A DNA stretch of 7,847 bases from Deltaproteobacteria bacterium (GCA_011051075.1 DREN01000344.1:1-7847), one strand, 5' to 3'; numbered from the stretch's first letter, positions 1 to 6,302 are shown. A program made the numbers and translations. Notes: a model not told the origin generated them from the letters alone.

Positions 1-2014
1 AATCAGATGCCTTCTCGGCTGGGGGTTCCTCATGGGGACCTTTGGAATCTTCAGCATCAGCAGCGGCTGCGGGCTCATTCGCTTCGGTATCCTGAGATGC
101 CTCTTTCCCTTCCTGGTCCCCGGCATGATCGACCTGTGACTGACCCTCAAGGTTCATCATCTCCTCTCTCAAGAGTTCTCCCAGGTTGGAGGTGGCCTCC
201 TGGCTGATGTTCAGATAGCTTCTGAAGATATCCTTTTCACTGGTCTCGTCTAATTTTCGTATGGAAAGGCCGATCTTCTTCTCTTCCCGTGAGACGTTTA
301 TTACCTTGGCCTGTATTACATCATCCACCTGGAATCTGGACAGGGGATTTCCCTTCTTGTCTGAGGATATCTCGGACACGTGGACAAGACCCTCTATCCC
401 TTCCTCCAGTTCGAGGAAGAGACCGAAATCGGTCACATTGGTAACCGTGCCGGTCACCCTTGTGCCTGGCTTGAACTTTATGGGGATCTCGTCCCATGGA
501 TCAGGGCTCAGCTGTTTGATGCCCAGGGAGAAGCGCTCGTTCTCCTTGTCGATGTTAAGTACGACGGCTCGTACCTCCTGGCCCTTCTTATAGACCTCGG
601 AAGGATGCTTTATCCTCTTGGTCCAGGAGATATCGGAGATGTGTACAAGACCGTCAATCCCCTCATCAATCCCGATAAAGGCCCCGAAATCAGTAATGTT
701 TTTAATCTTTCCCTCTATGGTGGTCCCTACGGGATATTTCTCCTCAATAACATCCCACGGATTAGGTGCCACCTGTTTCATGCCAAGGGAGATCCGTTTT
801 CGCGCAATGTCCATGTTCAGGACAATGGCGTCCACCATGTCCCCTATACTGAGGAGCTGTGAGGGATGTCTTACCTTCCGGGTCCAGGACATCTCGGACA
901 CATGAATCAGGCCTTCAACTCCCTGCTCCACCTCAACAAAGGCCCCATAATCGGTCAGGCTGACCACCCGTCCGGTGATCCTTGTGCCCACGGGGTATTT
1001 TTCTTCAACCTGGCTCCACGGATCAGGCACGAGCTGTTTGATACCCAGAGAGACCCTCTCCCTCTCCCTGTCGAAGTTAAGGACCTTTACCTCGATCTCA
1101 TCCCCGGCCTTATGCATCTCCGAGGGGTGTCCCACCCTTCCCCAGGACATGTCCGTAATGTGGACAAGGCCGTCTATGCCGCCCAGGTCGATAAACAGGC
1201 CGTAGTCGGTGATGTTCTTTACCACACCGCGAAGCACAGCACCCTCCTCGATTATTTCAAGGGTCTTCTCCTTCAGGGCCATGCGCTCCGCCTCAAGGAT
1301 GGCACGGCGCGACAGGACAATGTTGCCACGCCTCTTGTTATACTTGACAATCTTGAACTCGAACTCCTTGCCCACCAGGCTGTCCATATCCCTGATCGGT
1401 CTGAGGTCAACCTGAGAGCCTGGCAGAAAGGCCTGGAGGCCGATATCCACTGAAAGGCCGCCCTTTACCCTTGAGAGAATGGTGCCCTTGACAGTGCCGT
1501 CGTTTTCATAGATCTCCCTTATCCTGTCCCAGACCTTTATTTTTGCAGCCTTCTCCTTGGAAAGTCTGATAATCCCTTCGTCATCCTCTCTCCGCTCCAG
1601 AAGGACCTCTATCTTGTCGCCTACCTGTGCCGCAAGGTTCCCCTCTCCGTCAAGGAACTCACGGATGGGAATCTGTCCCTCTGACTTATACCCGATGTCA
1701 ACCAGAACGTACTCCTTGTCGATCTGAACGATCTCCCCCGGGACCACCTCGCCCTCCTTGATGCTCTTAAGGCTCTCCTCGTACAGGCGCATGAAGTCAT
1801 CAGTATCTTGGGCATCATCGATGGCTTCTCCCTCCGGGTTATCCGCTCCGTCCCCCTGGGAATCTTCCCCAAAGGCCGAAACATCCTGTGGATCCTGGGC
1901 CCCCGATGCCCCGTGCAGGTCTCCGGGTTCATTTTCATTTGTTGAAGGTGCGGTTTCCTGCTCGCTGGTTATTCCGGTTGTTTCTTGGGTTGCGAAGTTT
2001 GTTTCATTTTCCAT
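1..2014 (-). CDS. rpsA: 30S ribosomal protein S1 (3' end cut by the window edge)
   Basis: Ribosomal protein S1 binds mRNA and brings it to the 30S subunit during initiation. The frame is open from ATG at 2014 to base 1 (671 codons, no stop), so the C-terminus lies outside the window. Six S1 (OB-fold) repeats start near residues 89, 172, 258, 343, 430 and 517. Repeats 3-6 carry the typical DYG/DFG(A/L)F...GL(V/I)H(I/V)(S/T) core, and repeats 1 and 2 are the divergent 30S-docking pair (VDIGYKSEG, FLPGSQVDL). Residues 1-75 are an acidic, Gln/Asn/Ser-rich extension that most S1 proteins lack or have shorter. The tail after about 591 is also acidic and Ala/Glu/Pro-rich. The start is preceded by AGGGGG 11 nt upstream and a weak TAGG closer in; the internal Met75 has no Shine-Dalgarno. 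It lies 134 nt downstream of cmk, the same cmk-rpsA order as in E. coli. The family call is certain; the exact start is less so. Confidence 0.96.
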   Translation of the reverse strand, partial: MENETNFATQETTGITSEQETAPSTNENEPGDLHGASGAQDPQDVSAFGEDSQGDGADNPEGEAIDDAQDTDDFMRLYEESLKSIKEGEVVPGEIVQIDKEYVLVDIGYKSEGQIPIREFLDGEGNLAAQVGDKIEVLLERREDDEGIIRLSKEKAAKIKVWDRIREIYENDGTVKGTILSRVKGGLSVDIGLQAFLPGSQVDLRPIRDMDSLVGKEFEFKIVKYNKRRGNIVLSRRAILEAERMALKEKTLEIIEEGAVLRGVVKNITDYGLFIDLGGIDGLVHITDMSWGRVGHPSEMHKAGDEIEVKVLNFDRERERVSLGIKQLVPDPWSQVEEKYPVGTRITGRVVSLTDYGAFVEVEQGVEGLIHVSEMSWTRKVRHPSQLLSIGDMVDAIVLNMDIARKRISLGMKQVAPNPWDVIEEKYPVGTTIEGKIKNITDFGAFIGIDEGIDGLVHISDISWTKRIKHPSEVYKKGQEVRAVVLNIDKENERFSLGIKQLSPDPWDEIPIKFKPGTRVTGTVTNVTDFGLFLELEEGIEGLVHVSEISSDKKGNPLSRFQVDDVIQAKVINVSREEKKIGLSIRKLDETSEKDIFRSYLNISQEATSNLGELLREEMMNLEGQSQVDHAGDQEGKEASQDTEANEPAAAADAEDSKGPHEEPPAEKASD

Positions 2015-2078
2015 TAACCTAAATACCCCCTAAATGTTTTTGCCTTTCTTGCCGGGCCGCAATTGCCTTAAATTCTCC

Positions 2079-2107
2079 TATCTATCAGAAGCAAAATGAA
2101 ATATCAA
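2079..2107 (-). promoter_or_regulatory. Candidate rpsA promoter in the cmk-rpsA gap
   Basis: On the minus strand TTGATA (2107-2102, five of six to the sigma70 -35 box) is followed after exactly 17 nt by TAGATA (2084-2079, only three of six to the -10). It would give a leader of roughly 60 nt before rpsA. A weak hairpin (GCTCT/AGAGC, 2131-2147) followed by five T lies just after cmk and could be a leaky terminator. Separate transcription of rpsA would fit its high demand, but the -10 box is poor and read-through from hisC-cmk is equally possible. Confidence 0.3.
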
Positions 2108-2148
2108 CCATTATTTGCCAAAAACCCACGGCTCTACCCAGGAGAGCT

Positions 2149-2850
2149 TCATGACCCATCCATACGCCGAAGCATAAGGTCAACCACCTCTTCAACAGTC
2201 AGGGTGGTTGAGTCGATTATCGTGGCGTCATGGGCCGGCTTCAGCGGCGACCGGGCCCGCAGGCTGTCCTGATCATCCCTCTGTTTCAGCTCCATCTCCA
2301 CAACCTGCCTGTCTACTGACTCCCCCCTCAGCATGAGTTCCCTGTATCTCCTTTCAGCCCTTGTACCGGCAGAGGCCGTGAGAAAGAACTTGAAATCGGC
2401 CTCCGGGAAGACCACCGTACCCATATCCCTTCCTTCGGCCACAAAACCGCCCCCCCTGGCGATCCTCCGCTGCAGGGCGATCATGGCCCTCCTCACCTCG
2501 CTGACCGCCGATACCCTGGAGGAGAGCATGTCCATTCCCGGGGTCCGGATCAGGTCCGACACATCTTCTCCGTCCAAAAGGACGGCTGGAGGGTCCTGGT
2601 CCCTGTCAAAGGCGAGGTCCAGGGACCCGCACAGGGTTTTCAGGCCACTGGTGTCAAGAGGATCCACACCTCTTCTTGAGGCCGCAAGGGCCACGGCCCT
2701 GTACGTGGCACCCGTGTCCAGGTATGAATAGCCTATTTTACCTGCCAGCAGGCGGCTGACCGTACTTTTTCCAGACCCGGCCGGGCCGTCAACGGTTACG
2801 ATTCCGGTGATGTTCCCCGTTTTGGGATAGTGCTTCCAAGACGACGCCAT
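2149..2850 (-). CDS. cmk: Cytidylate kinase (CMP/dCMP kinase)
   Basis: Cytoplasmic enzyme that transfers phosphate from ATP to CMP or dCMP, feeding CTP and dCTP synthesis. In the 233-residue form the P-loop GPAGSGKST is at 22-30, LDTGATYRAV at 45-54 (Thr where most homologues have Met), VAEGRDMGTVVFPEADFK at 137-154, and the lid/C-terminal signature RDDQDSLRARSPLKPAHDA at 191-209. Length fits the family (about 220-230). ATG at 2850 is chosen because GAGGAGAAG directly precedes it, with GAGG 5 nt away. The frame stays open to an upstream ATG at 2886, six nt past the hisC stop, but there GAGGG sits only 0-1 nt from the start, too close. It follows hisC closely and precedes rpsA on the same strand, so co-transcription is likely. 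The family assignment is secure; the start is moderately so. Confidence 0.95.
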   Translation of the reverse strand: MASSWKHYPKTGNITGIVTVDGPAGSGKSTVSRLLAGKIGYSYLDTGATYRAVALAASRRGVDPLDTSGLKTLCGSLDLAFDRDQDPPAVLLDGEDVSDLIRTPGMDMLSSRVSAVSEVRRAMIALQRRIARGGGFVAEGRDMGTVVFPEADFKFFLTASAGTRAERRYRELMLRGESVDRQVVEMELKQRDDQDSLRARSPLKPAHDATIIDSTTLTVEEVVDLMLRRMDGS

Positions 2851-2892
2851 CTTCTCCTCTTTACAGCCTGTGTGCGGGCGGATCATCCCTCA

Positions 2893-3999
2893 TCAGGAGA
2901 AGATCCCCTGTTCGGACAGTACCTCCCTGAGTGTTGTGATAAACCTTTCGTTCTCTGCCGGCAGTCCAACGGTTATGCGGATATGGTCCGGGAGGTCGTA
3001 ACTGTCCATGGAACGGATGATAACCCCCTTCCTGAGCATCAGCTCGTAGATCCTTTTTCCGCCCCCGGGGACACGTATGAGAAAGAAGTTGGTCTGGGTG
3101 GGGAGGTACTCGATACCCATTTCATCGAGGCTCCTGCACAGGTACCCGATACCCTCCCGCACCGTTTCAAGGGTCTCACGGACAAAGGAAGAGTCGTCTA
3201 GGGCGGCCGTGGCCGCGGCCTGGGCCAGGCTGTTGGCGTTAAAAGGTTGTCTCACCCGGTTCATATAGTCGATGAGCATGGGAGAGGCAAATCCGTATCC
3301 GATTCTAAGGCCTGCAAGACCGTAGAGCTTTGAGAAGGTCCTCAAAACCACCAGAAAGGGGCAGGTGTCAAGCAGGTCTACTCCGTTCGCGGTGCTTTTG
3401 TCAGTGACAAACTCCATGTAGGCCTCGTCCAGCACCACAATGACGCCTTCCGGAATCCCTTTGAGGAAGCTGCGCATGGCGTCCCTTGATATGACGGTCC
3501 CCGTAGGGTTGTTGGGGTTACAGAGGAAGACAACCCTGGTCTCCGGGGTGATTTCCTCTATCATCCCCTGGAGATCTATGCCCAGTTTCTCGAGGGGCAC
3601 GGAGGTCATGCGGCCCCCGGCCCCCCTTACCACCTTTTCGTAAACCAGGAAGGTTGGAAAGGGCTGCACCGCATGGTCTCCTGGAGAGAGAAATGTGCGC
3701 ACGATCAGTTCGATCAGCTCGTTTGAACCGTTTCCAAGAATGATTCTTTCAGACGGGATCTTGAACTTCTCGCTCAGCTTTGTCTTCAGATAGTAACCGC
3801 TCCCGTCAGGGTAGCGGTTGAGTGTTGAGATCCTGTCCATCACTGCCTGGGCTGCCAGGGGAGAAGGGCCCAGCGGGTTTTCATTGGAGGCCAGTTTGAT
3901 GGAACCGCTGATCCCCATCTCTCTCTCCAGTTCCTCTATGGGCTTTCCAGGCGGGTAGGGAATTAGGTCCTCCACCCCTTTTCGTACCAGTCTTTTCAT
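2893..3999 (-). CDS. hisC: Histidinol-phosphate aminotransferase (HisC-type, PLP-dependent)
   Basis: Class I/II fold aminotransferase of 368 residues. HisC interconverts histidinol phosphate and imidazole-acetol phosphate using glutamate/2-oxoglutarate; many members also transaminate phenylpyruvate or prephenate-derived acids. Visible motifs: SNENPLG at 38-44, RYPDGS at 62-67, GNGSNELI at 89-96, NPNNPTG at 161-167, DEAY at 191-194, the PLP Schiff-base lysine in TFSK (Lys224) followed by GLAGLRIGY, and HIRITVG at 339-345. ATG at 3999 is preferred because AAGGAG lies 7 nt upstream; the frame continues to an ATG at 4029 without a comparable site. No other his genes are present. Neighbours cmk and rpsA suggest the aro/tyrA-cmk-rpsA type cluster seen in some deltaproteobacteria, so an aromatic amino acid aminotransferase role is possible. 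The sequence alone cannot decide the substrate. Confidence 0.92.
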   Translation of the reverse strand: MKRLVRKGVEDLIPYPPGKPIEELEREMGISGSIKLASNENPLGPSPLAAQAVMDRISTLNRYPDGSGYYLKTKLSEKFKIPSERIILGNGSNELIELIVRTFLSPGDHAVQPFPTFLVYEKVVRGAGGRMTSVPLEKLGIDLQGMIEEITPETRVVFLCNPNNPTGTVISRDAMRSFLKGIPEGVIVVLDEAYMEFVTDKSTANGVDLLDTCPFLVVLRTFSKLYGLAGLRIGYGFASPMLIDYMNRVRQPFNANSLAQAAATAALDDSSFVRETLETVREGIGYLCRSLDEMGIEYLPTQTNFFLIRVPGGGKRIYELMLRKGVIIRSMDSYDLPDHIRITVGLPAENERFITTLREVLSEQGIFS

Positions 4000-4120
4000 T
4001 TCAGCGCTCCTTAAACCCCTGTTGCGCAACCCGGGGCCTTATGCCGCCATGGCCCATGCCCCACGGGGAAGGGAGACCTGTGGGACCGTCCAGGTCAGGT
4101 GTCAAGGTCAATCCGCGCCC

Positions 4121-4149
4121 TTTATAGCCAAAAGCATTGCAAATGTAAA
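4121..4149 (-). promoter_or_regulatory. Promoter of the hisC-cmk-rpsA unit
   Basis: On the minus strand TTTACA (4149-4144) and TATAAA (4126-4121) are separated by exactly 17 nt, each five of six to the sigma70 consensus. Transcription would begin near 4114, giving a leader of about 115 nt before the hisC ATG at 3999. The leader contains GACCTG/CAGGTC and other GC-rich complementary stretches. No recognised riboswitch or T-box motif was seen. Confidence 0.65.
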
Positions 4150-4296
4150 CGGCCTGGCCGAAATATCCGATTCTTTTTCTGCCTTTCCGGCAACATCGCA
4201 AAAACCACCTGTGCCCGAGGCAGGGTGAAAGAGTTCTGGTCCCGGATTTTTTTCACCTGTGCGTTTAGACTTCAGCAGTTGTGGATACGGGACCTA

Positions 4297-4313
4297 TCCC
4301 GCCCGTGGCGGGA
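4297..4313. repeat. GC-rich hairpin, left copy
   Basis: TCCCGCC pairs with GGCGGGA around a 3-nt loop (CGT). It has the same 7-bp stem as the copy at 4584-4599, in a comparable place relative to the CACCTGTGCG repeat. It looks like a dispersed intergenic palindrome rather than a terminator, because no T-run follows. Confidence 0.65.
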
Positions 4314-4317
4314 GTCC

Positions 4318-4538
4318 GTCCGTGGGGGCCTCTTTTCCAAAGGACGCAAAACCCTATCTCATTTTATGGGGACGGCAGCATGCGCTTGAAATAAGCTACG
4401 GGAAAGCCCCAGGAGAAAGTCTCTGTTGGAGCCTGTACTGGTCCCTGCCTGCTCCGAAGCTGTAATCCAACTAAGGGAACGTTCCATGTCGTGATGGAAT
4501 ATTCTGTTGCTTCCTTTGGAAAAGAGGCCCCCACGGAC
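4318..4538. repeat. Perfect 27-bp inverted repeat enclosing 167 bp
   Basis: Positions 4318-4344 are exactly complementary to 4512-4538 (left arm begins GTCCGTGGGGGCCTC, right arm ends GAGGCCCCCACGGAC). The 167-bp interior contains smaller complementary pairs, including TTCCAT/ATGGAA near 4480-4500 and GTTGGA/TCCAAC. I see no transposase, no flanking target duplication (AGTCC left, AAAGG right) and no convincing ORF. It could be a non-autonomous MITE-like element, two inverted copies of a dispersed repeat, or the stem of a structured RNA. Confidence 0.75.
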
Positions 4539-4583
4539 AAAGGGTATTCGCACAGGTCGGATTTTTTCCACCTGTGCGGTTGG

Positions 4584-4599
4584 TCCCGCCTTGGCGGGA
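4584..4599. repeat. GC-rich hairpin, right copy
   Basis: TCCCGCC (4584-4590) and GGCGGGA (4593-4599) form a perfect 7-bp palindrome with a TT loop. The stem is the same as at 4297-4313. It is followed by ATTAAAAGC, not by a T-run on either strand. Confidence 0.65.
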
Positions 4600-4601
4600 T
4601 T

Positions 4602-4624
4602 AAAAGCTAATGGCTAAAAGCTAA
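4602..4624. repeat. Short tandem AAAAGCTAA repeat
   Basis: AAAAGCTAA occurs at 4602-4610 and 4616-4624, separated by TGGCT. The AT-rich duplication sits between the repeat element and the IHF-beta promoter. Function unknown. Confidence 0.6.
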
Positions 4625-4682
4625 CCGCATAGCTCGGATTTACTGAGGTACCCTTCCGTGGAAAATTAATGCCGATTTACCC

Positions 4683-4711
4683 TTGACTTGATCTCTTTGA
4701 TCAACTATTTT
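4683..4711 (+). promoter_or_regulatory. Promoter of the IHF-beta / SRP RNA / pgeF unit
   Basis: TTGACT (4683-4688, five of six) and TATTTT (4706-4711, four of six) are separated by 17 nt. A start near 4718 gives a leader of roughly 174 nt before the IHF-beta ATG. The spacer holds a perfect dyad, TTGATC (4688-4693) and GATCAA (4699-4704) with 5 nt between, lying where a repressor would block RNA polymerase. Confidence 0.6.
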
Positions 4712-4829
4712 CAGTCAACCTGCCTTACTTCAGTGGTGGAGATTTCCGCCTCTTCAAACACGGTTTTCCCGGGTGTTCGTGCCCGGCCTTCTGACAGGCG
4801 GCCGAGCAGGGGTGTTTTTCAGAAGGACC

Positions 4830-4895
4830 ATGAATTTTTCAAAGACGAACTTGAAACGGACGTTCTCAGACAGGTTTTACAAGGGGGAGGGATGA
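4830..4895 (+). CDS. Possible 21-codon leader ORF overlapping the IHF-beta start
   Basis: ATG at 4830 follows AGAAGG closely (about 3 nt away) and opens a 21-codon frame beginning MNFSKTNLKR, with several Lys and Arg. It ends at TGA 4893-4895, which overlaps the IHF-beta ATG (4892-4894) as ATGA. Such an overlap is the usual geometry of translational coupling. The peptide resembles no known protein. It could equally be chance, since the leader is long and the overlap needs only one stop. No function is claimed. Confidence 0.35.
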   Translation: MNFSKTNLKRTFSDRFYKGEG

Positions 4896-5170
4896 ACAAA
4901 TCACAGTTGACAGAGGCCTTGGCCAGGCAAGAGGGGTTACCCTTTAAGAAGGCGGAGGAGGTGGTCAAGACGGTCTTTGGAGAAATGGAGGCTGCCCTTA
5001 TCAGGGGTAAAAGGGTTGAAATCAGGGGTCTTGGGAGTTTCAAGGTAAAGGAGTATGACGGGTACAAGGGGCGGAATCCCAAGACAGGAGAAATAATAGA
5101 GGTCGCCAGGAAAAGACTTCCTTTTTTCAAGGTAGGGAAGGAGTTGAAGGAGAGGGTGGATTATTTTTAA
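4892..5170 (+). CDS. ihfB: IHF-beta-like / HU-family DNA-binding protein
   Basis: Small basic nucleoid protein of 92 residues that dimerises, grips the minor groove with two beta-arms and bends DNA. Family marks: N-terminal helices beginning MNKSQLTEAL, VEIRGLGSF at 42-50, the arm-tip GRNPKTG at 60-66 with the intercalating proline, and PFFKVGKELKERV at 77-89. VEIRGLGSF, GRNPKTG and the C-terminal segment are closer to IHF-beta than to HU. A true IHF would need an alpha partner, not present here. The frame is open back to 4688, but ATG 4892 is chosen because it follows AAGGGGGAGGG and gives the family's normal length and N-terminus. In E. coli ihfB follows rpsA; here it diverges from the hisC-cmk-rpsA unit. 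SRP RNA begins 20 nt after its stop. Confidence 0.93.
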   Translation: MNKSQLTEALARQEGLPFKKAEEVVKTVFGEMEAALIRGKRVEIRGLGSFKVKEYDGYKGRNPKTGEIIEVARKRLPFFKVGKELKERVDYF

Positions 5171-5190
5171 GGCCTTTGCCTTTTCAATAC

Positions 5191-5463
5191 CCTGGCCGTG
5201 CTAGACGGGGAGTTAGCGGTGCCCTGTAACCCGAAATCCGCTCATGCGGGGTTGAAGATCCTTCAGGAGAGTCTTGGGCCGGGTTGTCCCTCTGCCGCAT
5301 CTGGAGTTGACATGGACCTCACGTAACAGGTGCCTGCGAACCCCGTCAGGTCCGGGAGGAAGCAGCGGTAAGCAGGATGGCCTGTGTCGTGACGGTATCT
5401 ATGTTATCTCTCCTGGCGGCACGGATGATACCGACTCAGCCCGAATAAGGATGCACGGCCAGG
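5191..5463 (+). ncRNA. ffs: Signal recognition particle RNA, large bacterial type with Alu domain
   Basis: RNA scaffold of the SRP, which binds Ffh and targets nascent membrane proteins to FtsY and SecYEG. The S-domain core is plain: GTCAGGTCC, a GGGA tetraloop (GNRA), then GGAAGCAGC (5345-5366). It is closed by CCTGC/GCAGG and ACAGG/CCTGT. The 5' half matches the Alu domain of the long Bacillus-type scRNA: CCGTGCTAGACGGGGAG, AGCGG/CCGCT (5215-5219 with 5238-5242) and the UGUAA loop at 5225-5229. The ends pair perfectly: CCTGGCCGTGC (5191-5201) with GCACGGCCAGG (5453-5463). An internal helix joins CAGGAGAG (5264-5271) to CTCTCCTG (5408-5415). The length of about 273 nt fits the long class. 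No clear promoter lies directly upstream, so it may be processed from the IHF-beta transcript. The exact ends may shift by a few bases. Confidence 0.93.
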
Positions 5464-5501
5464 ATCTCATTTTCTGTACTTCACCTCATAATCCCCATCC
5501 C

Positions 5502-6302
5502 ATGGATAAGTCCTCCATTGTTGGCACTCTAAATCGGCCCACCCTTTTACACACCAAAGGGCCTGTCTCATATCTGAGGCATCCCGGCCTCTCCCGTCAT
5601 CCCCGTCTGGCCCACGGGATCTTCACCAGAAAGGGGGGCGTCAGCATCCCCCCCTATCATTTCCTCAACACCAGTTATGAGGTCGGTGACCTTCAGGAGA
5701 ACGTAAGGGCAAACCTCGGCCTTATCAGCCATACCCTCGGGGCCGATCATCTGGTGTTTATGCGCCAGTCTCACGGGACCACGGTTTATACCCTGGCACG
5801 GGAGCGAAAACAGGTACCGGTTGAACCGCCGAATGCCGATGCCGTGATCACCGATATCCCGCGCGTTGCCCTCCTGGTCAAGCAGGCCGACTGCCAGGGG
5901 GTAATCATATTTGATTCTGAAAGGCAGGTGGTGGCCAACGTCCACTGCGGCTGGCGCGGGAATGTGAATAATATCCTCGGCAGGGTGGTCGCCCGCATGG
6001 GGCGGGGTTTCAGATCAAGGAGTCAGGACCTGATCGCGGCCATAGGACCCTCCTTGGGACCATGCTGCGCTGAATTTGTCGATCACGGAAAGATATTTCC
6101 CCCGGACTTCGAGGAATTCATGGTGGGTGATGACCACTTCAACCTGTGGGCCATCAGCGAGCGACAGCTTTTGGAGGCGGGGCTCAGACGGGAGAATATC
6201 GAGATCTGCGGTATCTGCACCCGCTGTGCCGTGGGCCTTTTCTACTCCTACCGGGGCGAGGGCAAAACCGGCCGCTTCGGCACCGCCGCCATGCTCGCAT
6301 AG
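5502..6302 (+). CDS. pgeF: PgeF / YfiH family multicopper oxidase (laccase domain, purine nucleoside phosphorylase-like)
   Basis: Cytoplasmic protein of 266 residues in the YfiH/LACC1 family. Members act as zinc-dependent purine nucleoside phosphorylases/adenosine deaminases, and in E. coli PgeF removes misincorporated residues from peptidoglycan precursors. Motifs: HGIFTRKGGVS at 38-48, RQSHG with metal ligand His91, KQADC with Cys131, VHCGWRG with His148, IGPSLGPCC at 181-189, NLWAISERQLL, and the C-terminal GICTRC...FYSYRGEGKTGRFG. The 17-residue spacing from Cys131 to His148 matches E. coli YfiH. The frame stays open to TTG 5274 and includes ATG 5451, but both lie inside the SRP RNA. ATG 5502 is the first start beyond it and fits the usual short N-terminus, although it has no good ribosome site. 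CATAAT at 5486-5491 might be a -10 box. Confidence 0.9.
   Translation: MDKSSIVGTLNRPTLLHTKGPVSYLRHPGLSRHPRLAHGIFTRKGGVSIPPYHFLNTSYEVGDLQENVRANLGLISHTLGADHLVFMRQSHGTTVYTLARERKQVPVEPPNADAVITDIPRVALLVKQADCQGVIIFDSERQVVANVHCGWRGNVNNILGRVVARMGRGFRSRSQDLIAAIGPSLGPCCAEFVDHGKIFPPDFEEFMVGDDHFNLWAISERQLLEAGLRRENIEICGICTRCAVGLFYSYRGEGKTGRFGTAAMLA

Larger units (their letters stand above)
4239..4582. repeat. Flanking direct repeat (CGGATTTTTT-CACCTGTGCG type)
   Basis: A segment reading CGGATTTTTT(T/C)CACCTGTGCG is present near 4242-4263 and again near 4558-4578 in the same orientation, differing by a base or so. In both copies it precedes a GC hairpin of the form TCCCGCC-loop-GGCGGGA. In the right copy CGCACAGGT (4549-4557) also pairs with ACCTGTGCG (4570-4578), making a 9-bp stem with a 12-nt T-rich loop. 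The two copies bracket the long inverted repeat. Confidence 0.7.
4000..4682. other. Protein-free spacer between divergent units, rich in repeats
   Basis: This stretch separates hisC (minus) from the IHF-beta unit (plus). It holds the hisC promoter and leader near 4000-4150, three copies of CACCTGTGC (starting at 4206, 4254 and 4569), two GC hairpins, a long inverted repeat and a short AAAAGCTAA tandem, listed separately. The open frames crossing it are short, lack ribosome sites, read through the inverted repeat and resemble no family I know, so I call no protein here. Confidence 0.6.

Noticed and set aside
380..1453. Long plus-strand open frames opposite rpsA
   Set aside because: They are antisense shadows of the six S1 repeats and have no family resemblance of their own.
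4345..4511. 6S RNA or other known ncRNA inside the inverted repeat
   Set aside because: There are some complementary pairs and a plausible length, but I could not match the 6S open-complex bulge or any other family consensus.
4001..4571. Several 60-96 codon frames across the hisC-ihfB spacer
   Set aside because: They have no ribosome sites, read through the inverted repeat (hence share an RGGLFSKG string on opposite strands) and resemble no known protein.
4688..4891. N-terminal extension of the IHF-beta protein from ATG 4688
   Set aside because: That ATG lies inside the predicted promoter, and the extension has no similarity to the family; the 92-residue form has the canonical start and a ribosome site.
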